Assembly: GCA_046081125.1 (NCBI GenBank)
Contig: JBJTVH010000024.1
Coordinates: forward strand, 1-46,590
DNA: 46,590 nt
Origin: JBEIFW01 sp046081125
Lineage (GTDB): Bacteria; Actinomycetota; Acidimicrobiia; Acidimicrobiales; Ilumatobacteraceae
Reading direction: 5' to 3'
Shown: positions 16,205 to 24,166 of the stretch, in pieces
Numbering within the stretch: the stretch's first letter is position 1
Layout: every line of letters begins with the position of its first letter
Made by a program: the position numbers and the translations under genes
The notes under the pieces: model-generated
The model's input: the letters and a program-made list of their open reading frames with translations, nothing else
The model's database searches: none
What the model was told of the DNA's origin: nothing

Positions 16205-16735
16205 GTGCGCTGGACGGTCCACGGGGAACGCTCGATCTACGACAGCGAGTGGATGTGCCTGCGGCTCACCGACGTCGAGCTCCCGGACGGCCACCGTTTC
16301 GAGCACCACGTGGTGCGGTACCCGCACGATGCCGCCGGGACGGTGGTCGTCGATCCGGATCGGGGGGTGCTGCTGCTGTGGCGGCACCGGTTCATCACCG
16401 ACACCTGGGGTTGGGAGATCCCGGCCGGCCGGGTCGATCCGGGGGAGACCCCGGCGCAGGCGGCGGCGCGCGAGGTGCTGGAGGAGACGGGCTGGCGACC
16501 CGGCGACCTGCGGCCGATCGCTTCGTACCATCCGTCGAACGGATCGGCCGACCAGGTGTTCCACCTGTTCGTCGCCGAGGGCGCCGAACACGTCGGCGAC
16601 GCGGTCGACGCGTTCGAGTCCGAACGGATCGAGTGGGTGGACCCCGAGCGAGTCCGGGCCGAGATCCGGGCGGGCCGGATGCCCGACGGCATGTCGCTCA
16701 CCGCCGTGCTGTGGTGGCTCGGCCTCGGGACCTAA
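16205..16735 (+). CDS. NUDIX hydrolase, ADP-ribose pyrophosphatase-like
   Basis: Hydrolyses a nucleoside diphosphate linked to another group; ADP-ribose or an ADP-sugar is most likely from the overall look. The NUDIX box is complete: G-x5-E-x7-R-E-x2-E-E-x-G in GRVDPGETPAQAAAREVLEE plus TGW. The N-terminal WTVHGERSIYDSEWMCLRL and the VVRYPHDAAGTVVVD strand match the ADPRase subgroup. I chose GTG 16205 (176 aa) over ATG 16058 or 16073 because those would overlap the divergent gene start, the added residues look unconserved, and a TACCGT box fits. Convergent with TetR. Confidence 0.88.
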   Translation: MRWTVHGERSIYDSEWMCLRLTDVELPDGHRFEHHVVRYPHDAAGTVVVDPDRGVLLLWRHRFITDTWGWEIPAGRVDPGETPAQAAAREVLEETGWRPGDLRPIASYHPSNGSADQVFHLFVAEGAEHVGDAVDAFESERIEWVDPERVRAEIRAGRMPDGMSLTAVLWWLGLGT

Positions 16736-16742
16736 CCGGACA

Positions 16743-16757
16743 CGGCGTTCAGCGCCG
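16743..16757. terminator. Possible bidirectional hairpin between NUDIX and TetR genes
   Basis: CGGCG at 16743-16747 can pair with CGCCG at 16753-16757, looping over the TetR stop codon. It lies between two convergent genes, but the stem is only five pairs plus a wobble and no T-run follows, so termination is uncertain. Confidence 0.25.
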
Positions 16758-17381
16758 GAACAACCCGCCTTCGAGCAGGAGCTTGAGCGCCCGGAACGCC
16801 CGCTCGTGCCGGTCGGCGTCGCCGGTCTGCACACCCAGCATCACCATCCCGTTCAGCACGGCGTTGACGAGGTCGGTGACGGCTTCCGCGTCCACCGAAC
16901 CGGCGAGCTCACCCCGCTCGACCGCTTCGGCGACGAAGCCGCCGAAGAACGACACCGCGTTGTGCCGCAACGGCGCGACGCGGGCCCCGAGCTCGGGATG
17001 GCGGGCCGACTCGGTGCCGACGAGCGCGACGAACCCTGCCAGCGACGGATCGGCCCGGTTGAGCGCCACGGCCGTGTCGCATGCGGCGAGCAGCCGGGCC
17101 GAGAACCCCTCGACCGGGGCCATCGTCGCGGCGAACTCGCCGTAGACGAGGTCCTGGACGTCTTCGTAGACGGCGACGAACAGGTCGACCTTCGACGGGA
17201 CGTAGTGATAGATCGCCCCGGCCGTGACCCCGGCTTCGGCGGCGACATCCTTGTTCGTCGTCGCATCGAACCCGACCCGCGCGAACGAACGTCGGGCCGC
17301 GTCGAGGATCCGTCGGCGGGTGTCGCCGGCGTCGATCGCCGGCGGTCGGCCGAGCCGCCTCGGGGCGGCGACGCCGCCCAT
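16749..17381 (-). CDS. TetR-family transcriptional regulator
   Basis: One-component repressor of 210 aa. The N-terminal helix-turn-helix is clear: RRRILDAARRSFARVGFDATTNKDVAAEAGVTAGAIYHYVPSK (read in two parts around the turn at AAEAG). The rest is an all-helical ligand-binding domain with a hydrophobic centre. It is the last gene of a Rieske oxygenase-hydratase-TetR operon, its ATG overlapping the hydratase stop as ATGA. It probably controls this operon in response to an acyl-CoA or ring compound (inference). Confidence 0.92.
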   Translation of the reverse strand: MGGVAAPRRLGRPPAIDAGDTRRRILDAARRSFARVGFDATTNKDVAAEAGVTAGAIYHYVPSKVDLFVAVYEDVQDLVYGEFAATMAPVEGFSARLLAACDTAVALNRADPSLAGFVALVGTESARHPELGARVAPLRHNAVSFFGGFVAEAVERGELAGSVDAEAVTDLVNAVLNGMVMLGVQTGDADRHERAFRALKLLLEGGLFRR

Positions 17382-18241
17382 CAGCCCTCGGCGGCCTTGC
17401 GGCCGGTGCGCGGGCCGCCGGTGCCCGGCTCGACCGGGATGCCGTACTTGGCCCGGTTGTGGGCGTGACCGACGTGCTGGAGCGAGAACGCCGCTCGCCA
17501 CGCCGTGTACTGGCCCTGGGCTTCGAGCATCTGGTTCACGCTCTCCTTGGCGAGCTTCAGCGCGAAGCTCGGGCGCAGCGCGATCTTGGCGGCCATCGCC
17601 AGCGTGAACTCGTGCAATTCGGCACGGGGCACGACCTGGTTCACCATCCCCCGGATCCGGGCCTCCTCGGCCGTGATCCAGTCGCCGGTGAACAGCAACT
17701 CCTTGGCCTTGCGTGCCCCCCACTCCCACCCGTGGCCGTGCACCTCGATCCCGTTCACCCCGAACGCCACCGTGGGGTCGGAGAACAGCGCGTCGTCGGC
17801 GGCGATGATCACGTCGGCCACCCACAGCAGCGCGAGGCCACCGGCGATCGTCTTGCCCTGGGCGGCGGCGATCACCGGCTTGGGAAGGTTGCGCCACCGC
17901 CAGCACATGTCGAAGTAGACCTCTTGCTCGTAGGCCATCTGGCCTTCCTCGCCGGGGAGGTCGAACCCGCCGTAGGGGAACACGTGCTCGAAGGCCGACA
18001 TCGGCGTCGTGTCCCGGCTGTCGTGGCCCGAGTTGAAGTGCGGGCCCTCGGCGTCGAGGACGATCACCTTGACGTCGGTGCGCCGGGCGGCGTCGTCGAA
18101 GGCCGCGTTCAGCTCGTAGGTCATCGCCTTGTTCTGGGCGTTGCGGGCCTGGGGCCGATCGAGCGTGATGCGGGCGATGCCGTGTTCACCCGGGTCGATG
18201 ATCTCGTAGCGAAGCGTCTCGAACGTGCCCTGCTCACCCAT
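17381..18241 (-). CDS. Enoyl-CoA hydratase/isomerase family protein
   Basis: Crotonase-fold enzyme (286 aa) that adds water to, or isomerises, an unsaturated acyl-CoA. Fold motifs are ITLDRPQARNAQNKAM, HFNSGHDSRDTTP (first oxyanion-hole loop), AAQGKTIAGGLALLWVADVIIAADDA (second oxyanion-hole Gly) and FSDPTVAFGVNG. A 30-residue insertion-like segment (AFEHVFPYGGFDLPGEEGQMAYEQ) follows the first loop, and the catalytic Glu pair is not obvious, so the exact reaction is open. ATG 18241 with TACCGT 7 nt upstream. Middle gene of the Rieske-hydratase-TetR set, suggesting breakdown of an oxygenated ring or side chain. Confidence 0.88.
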   Translation of the reverse strand: MGEQGTFETLRYEIIDPGEHGIARITLDRPQARNAQNKAMTYELNAAFDDAARRTDVKVIVLDAEGPHFNSGHDSRDTTPMSAFEHVFPYGGFDLPGEEGQMAYEQEVYFDMCWRWRNLPKPVIAAAQGKTIAGGLALLWVADVIIAADDALFSDPTVAFGVNGIEVHGHGWEWGARKAKELLFTGDWITAEEARIRGMVNQVVPRAELHEFTLAMAAKIALRPSFALKLAKESVNQMLEAQGQYTAWRAAFSLQHVGHAHNRAKYGIPVEPGTGGPRTGRKAAEG

Positions 18242-18248
18242 GCCGGCG

Positions 18249-18254
18249 ACGGTA
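18249..18254 (-). promoter_or_regulatory. Leaderless-type -10 box (TACCGT) for the hydratase gene
   Basis: TACCGT, seven bases, ATG on the minus strand, in the 24-bp gap after the Rieske gene. It could drive hydratase and TetR independently of the upstream oxygenase. Confidence 0.5.
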
Positions 18255-18265
18255 GCCCACCGACC

Positions 18266-19600
18266 TCAGCGCACACCCATGACCGCGTCGAGCCAGTCGT
18301 GGTAGTGCTGCACGCGGACCTCGTCGTCACACAGCCGGGCCGCACGGAACCCGCGCGAGTGCATCCCGCGCTGGACGTCGCGGATGTAGTGGACGTCCTG
18401 GTCGATCGTGATCGTCATCGTCTTGCGCCCGGCGATGATGTCCTCCTGATCGAACTCGTCGTGCTCGGGGCGCGAGGGCTGCTCGAACAGCGTCGACGGG
18501 TGCGGCTCGTAGGGCAGGCCCGCCCGCTCGGCCACCGAGGCATCGGGCGCCATCCGGAAGGTGAGCTTGTCCCAGAAGCACACGTTCGGATCCGTCGGGT
18601 GCGGCCGGGCCCGCATCAGCAATGCGGAGTCGGGCTGCACGGTGATCATCGTGTTGGGGAACAGGTTGTACTGCTCGATGTCGCTCAGGCGCTCGTCGCT
18701 CAGCCGGTCGTAGTCGAACCCGAGGCCGGGGGCCACCTCCCGGCGCACCTTCTGGACGTCGCGGCGGAAGTCGAGGATGCGACCGTTGTAGGCGGCGGGG
18801 TCGATGCCGAGGACCTTCATCTGATGACGCATGAAGAAGTTCGGCTCCTCGGGAACGGGGAGGCGCGTGTTGACGGTGTGACCGTCGATCACGACCCCCG
18901 TGTGGCCGTTGGCGAACAGCTCGACCAGCGCGGTCGGGCAGTCGAACAGGAGTGCGTGCTGCGGGTGGATGTGCTCCACGTGGTAGAGCTCGCCGAAGTT
19001 GTCGAAGACCGCCTTCCAGTTGCATTCGAGCCGCACGGTCTGGTCGCCGACGAGCACCATGTCCTCGAGCCGGTAGGGCTCCACGCGTTCGGCGACACCC
19101 CCGAGCCAGGACCGTAGCGGGGCGGCGTCGGGGTCCATGCACACGAACACCAGCCCGCCCCAGGCCTCGACCCGGACCCGCTGCAGGGAATGACGGGCCC
19201 GATCCACCCCGCCTGCGAACCGGTCGTTGTCGGGGACGACTACCAACCGGCCGTCGGGCCGGTAGGTCCAGCCGTGGTAGCCGCACACGATGCTCTTGGC
19301 GCAGCCCTGGCCGTTGGTGAGGCGCATCCCGCGGTGCTGGCAGCTGTTGTACGACGCGGCGAGCGTGCCGTCGTCGGCCCGAGCCACGATCACCGACTCC
19401 CGGCCGATGTCGAACGTGACGTACTGCCCGGGCTCGGCGACGTCGCCCTCGAGACCGGCGAACAGCCAGGCCCGGGGCCACAGGTTCGTGGCCTCGCGCG
19501 CGGCCCAGGCCGGCGACACGTAGCGCTCGGCGGTGATCGGGCCCGGCGGCACCGGTGGCGCCTGGTGCACGACGGTCGGGCGAGCCTGGACCCGTTGCAT
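18266..19600 (-). CDS. Rieske non-haem iron oxygenase, alpha subunit
   Basis: Terminal oxygenase that hydroxylates an aromatic or similar substrate using electrons from a reductase. The Rieske [2Fe-2S] ligands are C87-x-H89 (SCQHRG) and C106-x2-H109 (CGYHGW). The mononuclear iron site is visible as NFGELYHVEHIH (bridging acid E204, ligands H207 and H212). Length is 444 aa. ATG 19600 with GGGGAGG about 7 nt upstream. No beta subunit, ferredoxin or reductase is nearby, so it probably uses partners encoded elsewhere. The substrate cannot be read from the sequence. Confidence 0.92.
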   Translation of the reverse strand: MQRVQARPTVVHQAPPVPPGPITAERYVSPAWAAREATNLWPRAWLFAGLEGDVAEPGQYVTFDIGRESVIVARADDGTLAASYNSCQHRGMRLTNGQGCAKSIVCGYHGWTYRPDGRLVVVPDNDRFAGGVDRARHSLQRVRVEAWGGLVFVCMDPDAAPLRSWLGGVAERVEPYRLEDMVLVGDQTVRLECNWKAVFDNFGELYHVEHIHPQHALLFDCPTALVELFANGHTGVVIDGHTVNTRLPVPEEPNFFMRHQMKVLGIDPAAYNGRILDFRRDVQKVRREVAPGLGFDYDRLSDERLSDIEQYNLFPNTMITVQPDSALLMRARPHPTDPNVCFWDKLTFRMAPDASVAERAGLPYEPHPSTLFEQPSRPEHDEFDQEDIIAGRKTMTITIDQDVHYIRDVQRGMHSRGFRAARLCDDEVRVQHYHDWLDAVMGVR

Positions 19601-19727
19601 CTCGACGCCTCCCCTCGGGTCGGCCCCGGCACCGCTGCCGGCGGACCACCCCGCCGCACGCTAGCGGCACCGCCCGGCGCCGGGATTCGGCAAGGAACCC
19701 TCAGGATGGCGCCGAGCTGCTCACGGT
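19601..19727. promoter_or_regulatory. Divergent promoter region between Rieske gene and cassette 1
   Basis: The 127-bp gap holds a perfect 12-bp palindrome CCCGGCGCCGGG at 19673-19684, and ACGCTAGC at 19658-19665. The same 8-mer lies 59 bp before the large gene of cassette 2. On the minus strand it reads GCTAGCGT, a possible -10 box (TAGCGT) for the Rieske gene. The functions are inferred from position only. Confidence 0.35.
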
Positions 19728-22145
19728 GTGATCGCACCGGCCGACCGGCATCGGGTGGCCCGGAGAAGCTCGTTGTCCCGCCTGTCCGCCGTGGTGGTCG
19801 CTGCCGGCATCGTCGGTGGCCTGAGCGCGCTCGACGCCGGCCCCGCCTCGGCCACCGCGCAGGACGAACAGGTCGTCGTGACCGCCGAAGCGGCGTCGGT
19901 GCCGATGGGGTCCTCGCTCGATTGGACCGTGGGGTACGCCAGCAGCAGCGGCGCCCCGGTGTCGAACGTGAAGGTCGACGTCGATCTCAAGGCCAACCAG
20001 ACCGTCGGCGGGCTCGGAGGCCTGGCCCCGGACTGGTCGGTCCAGTACTCGAGCAACGGCGGCACCACGTTCACGCCGAGCCCGAGCGGGAACGACAACT
20101 ACCTACGCGTGAGCAACCCACTGCTGCCGAGCCGCGCCACCGGGCGGATCGCGTCGATCCCGCCTCCGATCACCTCGATGTCGACGGCCGGCACCAGCGG
20201 TGACGGGTACGCCCCGATCGTCGTCGGCACCCGCGCCTATCTGCTCCACCACCACACGGGCGGCAACAACATCGCGTGCATCGACCTGCTCACCCAGAAG
20301 ATCTGCGCCGGGTACCCGAAGGCGGCCGGCACGTACCTGACCCAGATGCCCGGCGTGCCCGTCGTGGTGGGCGGCAAGCTGTGGTTCCGGGTGAACGACG
20401 CCAAGCTCGGGCTGACCTGCTTCGACCCGTCGACCGCGACGGTGTGCGGCCGCCACGACTTCGTCGACCGACCCGCCTTCATCTGGTACAACAAGATGGA
20501 CCGTGGTTCGCAGCCGGTCGTCTTCGGCGACAAGATCTTCATGGTCGCCGACGACCACCGGATCTACTGCTACGACCCGTTGGCGAGCGCCGTCTGCCCC
20601 GGGTATCCGAAGGCCACCGTGCTCACCGGGCTGGCGCCGACCATCCCGGCAGTCGCCCCGGCCGGCACCGGCTGGGCCGGCCAGGCTCGCGACGTCGGGT
20701 TGATCGACGTCGGCCTGCACGGCAGCCGTCTCTACGCGTCGCTCGCCACCGACTGGGTCGGCGACTTCAACAAAGGCGGCGAGCCCGTCGCCGGCGATCG
20801 CCAGGGCTTCCTCCACTGCATCGAGCTGACCACGGGCGCAGCATGCGTCGGCTGGTCGACCCCGATCACCATCACCCCCACGGGCACGGATTTCTGGGCG
20901 TTCCCCATCGTGTTCCGCAAGAACAACCTCGGTGATCGAACCGGCGTATGCCTCGGTTCGCGCCTGTCGCTCACCTGCACCGGGTTCGACAAGACGGGCA
21001 CGTCCACCGTCCCCACCCCCGATGGCATGTGGGGGGTGAACAAGTTGAACGCCAACTCCTACATCGTCGGTGGCCTGCTCGAAGCCGAGGGCCAGACCCG
21101 CACCTACCACCACCGGGTCTGGACCTCGAACTCGTTCATCTGCTGGGACTGGGTTGCGATGGCCGCCTGCACCGGCGCCGGCTTCGACGCCAACGGCGTG
21201 AAGAGCAACGTCGCACCCGGCGCGAACGGGGCGTACGGCTACACCACGACCGGCACGTGCGCCTGGGGTGCGAGCGACAACAGGGTCCTCTACGCATTCG
21301 ACACCGCCACCGGGAACCTCGGATGCAGCACCCAGACCCTGCAGCTCGCCGTGCGGCCCGCCGATTTCTACTGCGACGGGAAACCGCACCCGATCACCTG
21401 GGACCGGGTGAAGCTCCGAGACGTCGACCTGGCCGCGAACGTCGAGTTCAAGTCCATCTCGGCCCGGGTCCGCAACACCGACACCGGTGTCGTCGTCGTC
21501 GGACCCGTCAACCTGCTCGGCACCGACGGCACGATCGATCTCTCCGGGGTCACCTCCACCGTCGGGGAGCTCAGCCTTGAGCTCGCCGTCGAGACCGTCG
21601 GCACCAAGGCATGGGACGACGGCGTCCCACCCAAGGCCGAGCTGCTGTTCATCGGCGACCCGGTGCAGACCTGCCTCACCAGCACCGTTGCGCTCGACTG
21701 CGAGATGTCCCCCCGCACCGTGCAGGTCCTCGCCACGGCGGCGACGACGAACGTGTCGGCGTCCGGCACGAGTTCGGTCACGCTCGACCCGAGCTGCGGC
21801 GGGTCGGTGAGCGGCACCGTCCGGCTCGACTTGAACAACGACGGCGTGATCACCGCCGCCGATCCACCGGCGGTCGGGCTACCGGTATCGATCTCCCGCA
21901 ACGGCGCCGTCGTGACGACGCTGACCACGGCGGCCGACGGCACGTACACCACGCAGCTCGCGCCACCGGGCCAGTACGTGGTCAGCCTCGTGCTGACCGG
22001 CAGCCTCGGGTCGTTCCTGCCGCTCGCCGACCCCGACGCCGGCCCCGCCGACGGCACGGCGACCATCACCGTGACCGGCGGCATCGACGTCGCCGCCAAC
22101 TTCTCCATCAAGACCCGGCCCGGTACGACAGGAGCGCCGGCATGA
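19728..22145 (+). CDS. Large secreted protein of the C-x8-C family, cassette 1
   Basis: Exported protein of 805 aa, no recognised family. A signal peptide (LSAVVVAAGIVGGLSALDAGPASA) precedes cleavage near residue 42. A short beta region follows. Residues about 180-535 then hold six units with exactly C-x8-C at C184/193, C231/240, C281/290, C364/373, C408/417 and C472/481, several reading C-x-D-x3-T-x2-C and followed by GYPK. A seventh variant has C511 and C533. Blade-like strands (VVVGGKLWFRV, VFGDKIFMVADDHRIYCYD, DNRVLYAFDTATG) suggest a disulfide-stapled beta-propeller. A beta domain (540-660) and an SdrD/Cna-B-like domain with EF-hand loop DLNNDGVITAAD (701-712) end it. GTG start without strong ribosome-binding site. 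Partner gene overlaps by 4 nt. Confidence 0.8.
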   Translation: MIAPADRHRVARRSSLSRLSAVVVAAGIVGGLSALDAGPASATAQDEQVVVTAEAASVPMGSSLDWTVGYASSSGAPVSNVKVDVDLKANQTVGGLGGLAPDWSVQYSSNGGTTFTPSPSGNDNYLRVSNPLLPSRATGRIASIPPPITSMSTAGTSGDGYAPIVVGTRAYLLHHHTGGNNIACIDLLTQKICAGYPKAAGTYLTQMPGVPVVVGGKLWFRVNDAKLGLTCFDPSTATVCGRHDFVDRPAFIWYNKMDRGSQPVVFGDKIFMVADDHRIYCYDPLASAVCPGYPKATVLTGLAPTIPAVAPAGTGWAGQARDVGLIDVGLHGSRLYASLATDWVGDFNKGGEPVAGDRQGFLHCIELTTGAACVGWSTPITITPTGTDFWAFPIVFRKNNLGDRTGVCLGSRLSLTCTGFDKTGTSTVPTPDGMWGVNKLNANSYIVGGLLEAEGQTRTYHHRVWTSNSFICWDWVAMAACTGAGFDANGVKSNVAPGANGAYGYTTTGTCAWGASDNRVLYAFDTATGNLGCSTQTLQLAVRPADFYCDGKPHPITWDRVKLRDVDLAANVEFKSISARVRNTDTGVVVVGPVNLLGTDGTIDLSGVTSTVGELSLELAVETVGTKAWDDGVPPKAELLFIGDPVQTCLTSTVALDCEMSPRTVQVLATAATTNVSASGTSSVTLDPSCGGSVSGTVRLDLNNDGVITAADPPAVGLPVSISRNGAVVTTLTTAADGTYTTQLAPPGQYVVSLVLTGSLGSFLPLADPDAGPADGTATITVTGGIDVAANFSIKTRPGTTGAPA

Positions 22146-22627
22146 CCTCGCCCCGCACACTGGTCGTCATCGCACTCCTGCTGAGCTTCGTCGTGGCCGG
22201 CGCGCTCACCCTCGGGTTCCGCTCCAACCCCACGGCCACCGAGCGCTGGAGCAAGCAGGCCTGCGCAGCAACCACGGCGTGGGCGGCCGCACGGGAGGCC
22301 GACCCCGTCGACATCGTCAACGCGATGCGAACCTCGTCGGGGCCCGAGGAGGCCCGCACCCTTGCGCTCGGCTTCGTCGACCGGGCCCAGGCCCGTGCGG
22401 TGCAACTCGGCACCGCCCTCGCCGCGCCCGGCGCACCCGAACGCCCTCGGCACGTCGCCGAGGAACTCGCCGAGCGCACCGCTGCGCTCGGCGCCGCTCG
22501 CAGCCGGATCGAGAAGGCGGACACCGCGAACCTCGCCGCCTTCGCCGGCGCACTCAGCGAGGCGGTCCTCGATGCGAGCAGCGGGGAGAGCATGCAGGCG
22601 TACGTCGCCTGCCCGGCGAAGCTGTAG
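22142..22627 (+). CDS. Small membrane-anchored partner protein, cassette 1
   Basis: 161 aa with an N-terminal signal anchor (LVVIALLLSFVVAGALTLGF) and a helical extracytoplasmic part. One Cys lies shortly after the membrane segment (KQACAATTAW) and one at the very end (AYVACPAKL), probably disulfide-bonded. The same architecture appears in the cassette 2 partner and in the relic of cassette 3. The ATG overlaps the stop of the large gene as ATGA, so the two are translationally coupled and probably interact. Convergent with the PuuD-like gene. No known family recognised. Confidence 0.8.
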   Translation: MTSPRTLVVIALLLSFVVAGALTLGFRSNPTATERWSKQACAATTAWAAAREADPVDIVNAMRTSSGPEEARTLALGFVDRAQARAVQLGTALAAPGAPERPRHVAEELAERTAALGAARSRIEKADTANLAAFAGALSEAVLDASSGESMQAYVACPAKL

Positions 22628-22632
22628 CGCAG

Positions 22633-22647
22633 CGGCGCTCAGCGCCG
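22633..22647. terminator. Possible bidirectional hairpin after cassette 1
   Basis: CGGCGC (22633-22638) and GCGCCG (22642-22647) form a six-pair stem with loop TCA, which is the complement of the stop codon of the convergent gene. There is no T-run, so it is a weak candidate. Confidence 0.3.
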
Positions 22648-23334
22648 GCAGGCGGCGACGAACCCGTCGAACAGCCGCTGGTTGACCGGATCCGTCGCCG
22701 CCGTGTCCTCGGGGTGCCACTGGACGCCGAGCACCCAGGATCCGGGGAGCTCCACCGCTTCGACGGTGCCGTCCGGGGCCCGGGCGGACACCACGAGGCC
22801 ATCGCCGAGCCGGTCGATCGCCTGATGGTGCCAGGAGTGCCCGACCGCCACCCCGACGCCGAGCGCCCCGGCCAATCGGGTCCCCGGCACCACGGTCACC
22901 TCGTGCAGGCAGTCGCGGTGCGCCGGCCCCTGCGCGCCGAGGTCCTGGTGCAAGGTGCCACCGAGGGCGACGTTGAGCACCTGATGACCCCGGCAGATGG
23001 CCAGCACCGGGATCCCCCGACCGATCGCAGCGCGCACCCCGGCGAGTTCGACCGCGTCGTGCACCGGGTCGACACCGCCCACCGTCGGGTGCACCTCGCT
23101 CGCCCCGTAGCGCGCCGGCTCGACATCGCCGCCGCCGTGGAGGAGCACCCCGTCGATCCGACCGAGGACCTCGTCGAGTTCGTCGAGTCGGTCGTCGATC
23201 GGCGGCAGGGCGAGCAGCCGGCCGCCCGCCCGGTGCACCGCCTCGGCGTACGCCCGCCGCACCGAGAACGTGACGTCACGAGGGCCTTTGGCCTCGCCGG
23301 TGCGCCGGCCGGGTTGGAGCACCAGCGGGACCAC
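22639..23334 (-). CDS. Class I glutamine amidotransferase-like hydrolase, PuuD/peptidase C26 type
   Basis: Probably hydrolyses a gamma-glutamyl amide (PuuD cleaves gamma-glutamyl-GABA). The nucleophile C114 is in LAICRGHQVLN, the catalytic His in VLGVQWHPED, and LLHGGGDVEPARY matches the PuuD oxyanion strand. The 231-aa length is normal. GTG start at 23334. It is third in a ligase-hydratase-PuuD set on the minus strand (8-nt gap after the hydratase), so here it may act on an acyl-CoA pathway by-product rather than putrescine. Its enzymes of gamma-glutamyl-putrescine breakdown are not adjacent. Confidence 0.85.
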   Translation of the reverse strand: MVPLVLQPGRRTGEAKGPRDVTFSVRRAYAEAVHRAGGRLLALPPIDDRLDELDEVLGRIDGVLLHGGGDVEPARYGASEVHPTVGGVDPVHDAVELAGVRAAIGRGIPVLAICRGHQVLNVALGGTLHQDLGAQGPAHRDCLHEVTVVPGTRLAGALGVGVAVGHSWHHQAIDRLGDGLVVSARAPDGTVEAVELPGSWVLGVQWHPEDTAATDPVNQRLFDGFVAACRR

Positions 23335-23341
23335 GACCCGC

Positions 23342-24163
23342 CTACTGCTCGCGGTAGTCGCCGAAGGGCTTGTCGCGCTCGGACAACGCTTGGGTGACCG
23401 ACTCGCGCAGCTTGGCGTGGTACTCCTTGCTCGAGCGCTGGTGGAAGCCGAGGGCGTTCAGCTCGGCGGTGGCCTTCATCCCGTCGCGCATGCCCATCAC
23501 CTCCATCGCCCGGTGCACCACCCGCTTGTTGATCGCCTGGAGGTCCGCCGGGATGGCCGCCACCCGCCGAGCCATCGCCAGCACCTCGTCGTCGAGGCGT
23601 TCGGCCGGGAACGCCCGGTTCGCGAACCCGGCGGCGACGGCGTCCACACCGCTCATCGAATCGCCGGTGAGCATCGCCTCCATCGCCCGGCGGAACCCGA
23701 GGAGCCACGGCTGCCAGGCCATGTCGGGCGACGACATGAGGCGCACCGGCGGGTAGCCGATCTTCGCGTCCTCGGCCACGTACACGAGGTCGCACGCCGT
23801 TGCGAGTTCGGTGCCGCCGGCCAGGCACCACCCGTGCACCTGGGCGATGAGCGGGGTCGACAGGTCCATCATCTCGAACCAGCCCTGCAGCACGTGGCGG
23901 GCCCACGCGCCGTCCGCCGGCGAGATCGGCCACGGCGGCGCCTCGCCCGGGGTCTGTGCGAGGTCGTAGCCCGCCGAGAAGCACGGCCCGGACCCCCGGA
24001 TGATCACGACGCGCACCTCCCGGTCGCGGTCCGCAGCGCGCAGCGCGTCGAACAGCTCGCTGCGCAACCGGTGCGACAGCGCGTTGCGCTTGTCGGGACG
24101 GTTGAGCGTGAGGCGCCGGACGTGTTCGGCCGGATCGTCCGCCAGGACGACAGGATCGGTCAT
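23342..24163 (-). CDS. Enoyl-CoA hydratase/isomerase family protein
   Basis: Crotonase-fold enzyme of 273 aa. Motifs are LTLNRPDKRNALSHRLRSEL, CFSAGYDLAQTPGE (oxyanion loop 1), VHGWCLAGGTELATACDLVYVAED (oxyanion loop 2) and KIGYPPVRLMSSPDM. The C-terminal trimerisation helices include LQAINKRVVHRAMEVMG. It lies 3 nt after the acyl-CoA ligase gene and 7 nt before the PuuD-like gene, so it likely acts on the ligase product. It is not closely similar to the hydratase at 17381, which has a different insertion. Confidence 0.9.
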   Translation of the reverse strand: MTDPVVLADDPAEHVRRLTLNRPDKRNALSHRLRSELFDALRAADRDREVRVVIIRGSGPCFSAGYDLAQTPGEAPPWPISPADGAWARHVLQGWFEMMDLSTPLIAQVHGWCLAGGTELATACDLVYVAEDAKIGYPPVRLMSSPDMAWQPWLLGFRRAMEAMLTGDSMSGVDAVAAGFANRAFPAERLDDEVLAMARRVAAIPADLQAINKRVVHRAMEVMGMRDGMKATAELNALGFHQRSSKEYHAKLRESVTQALSERDKPFGDYREQ

Positions 24164-24166
24164 CGG

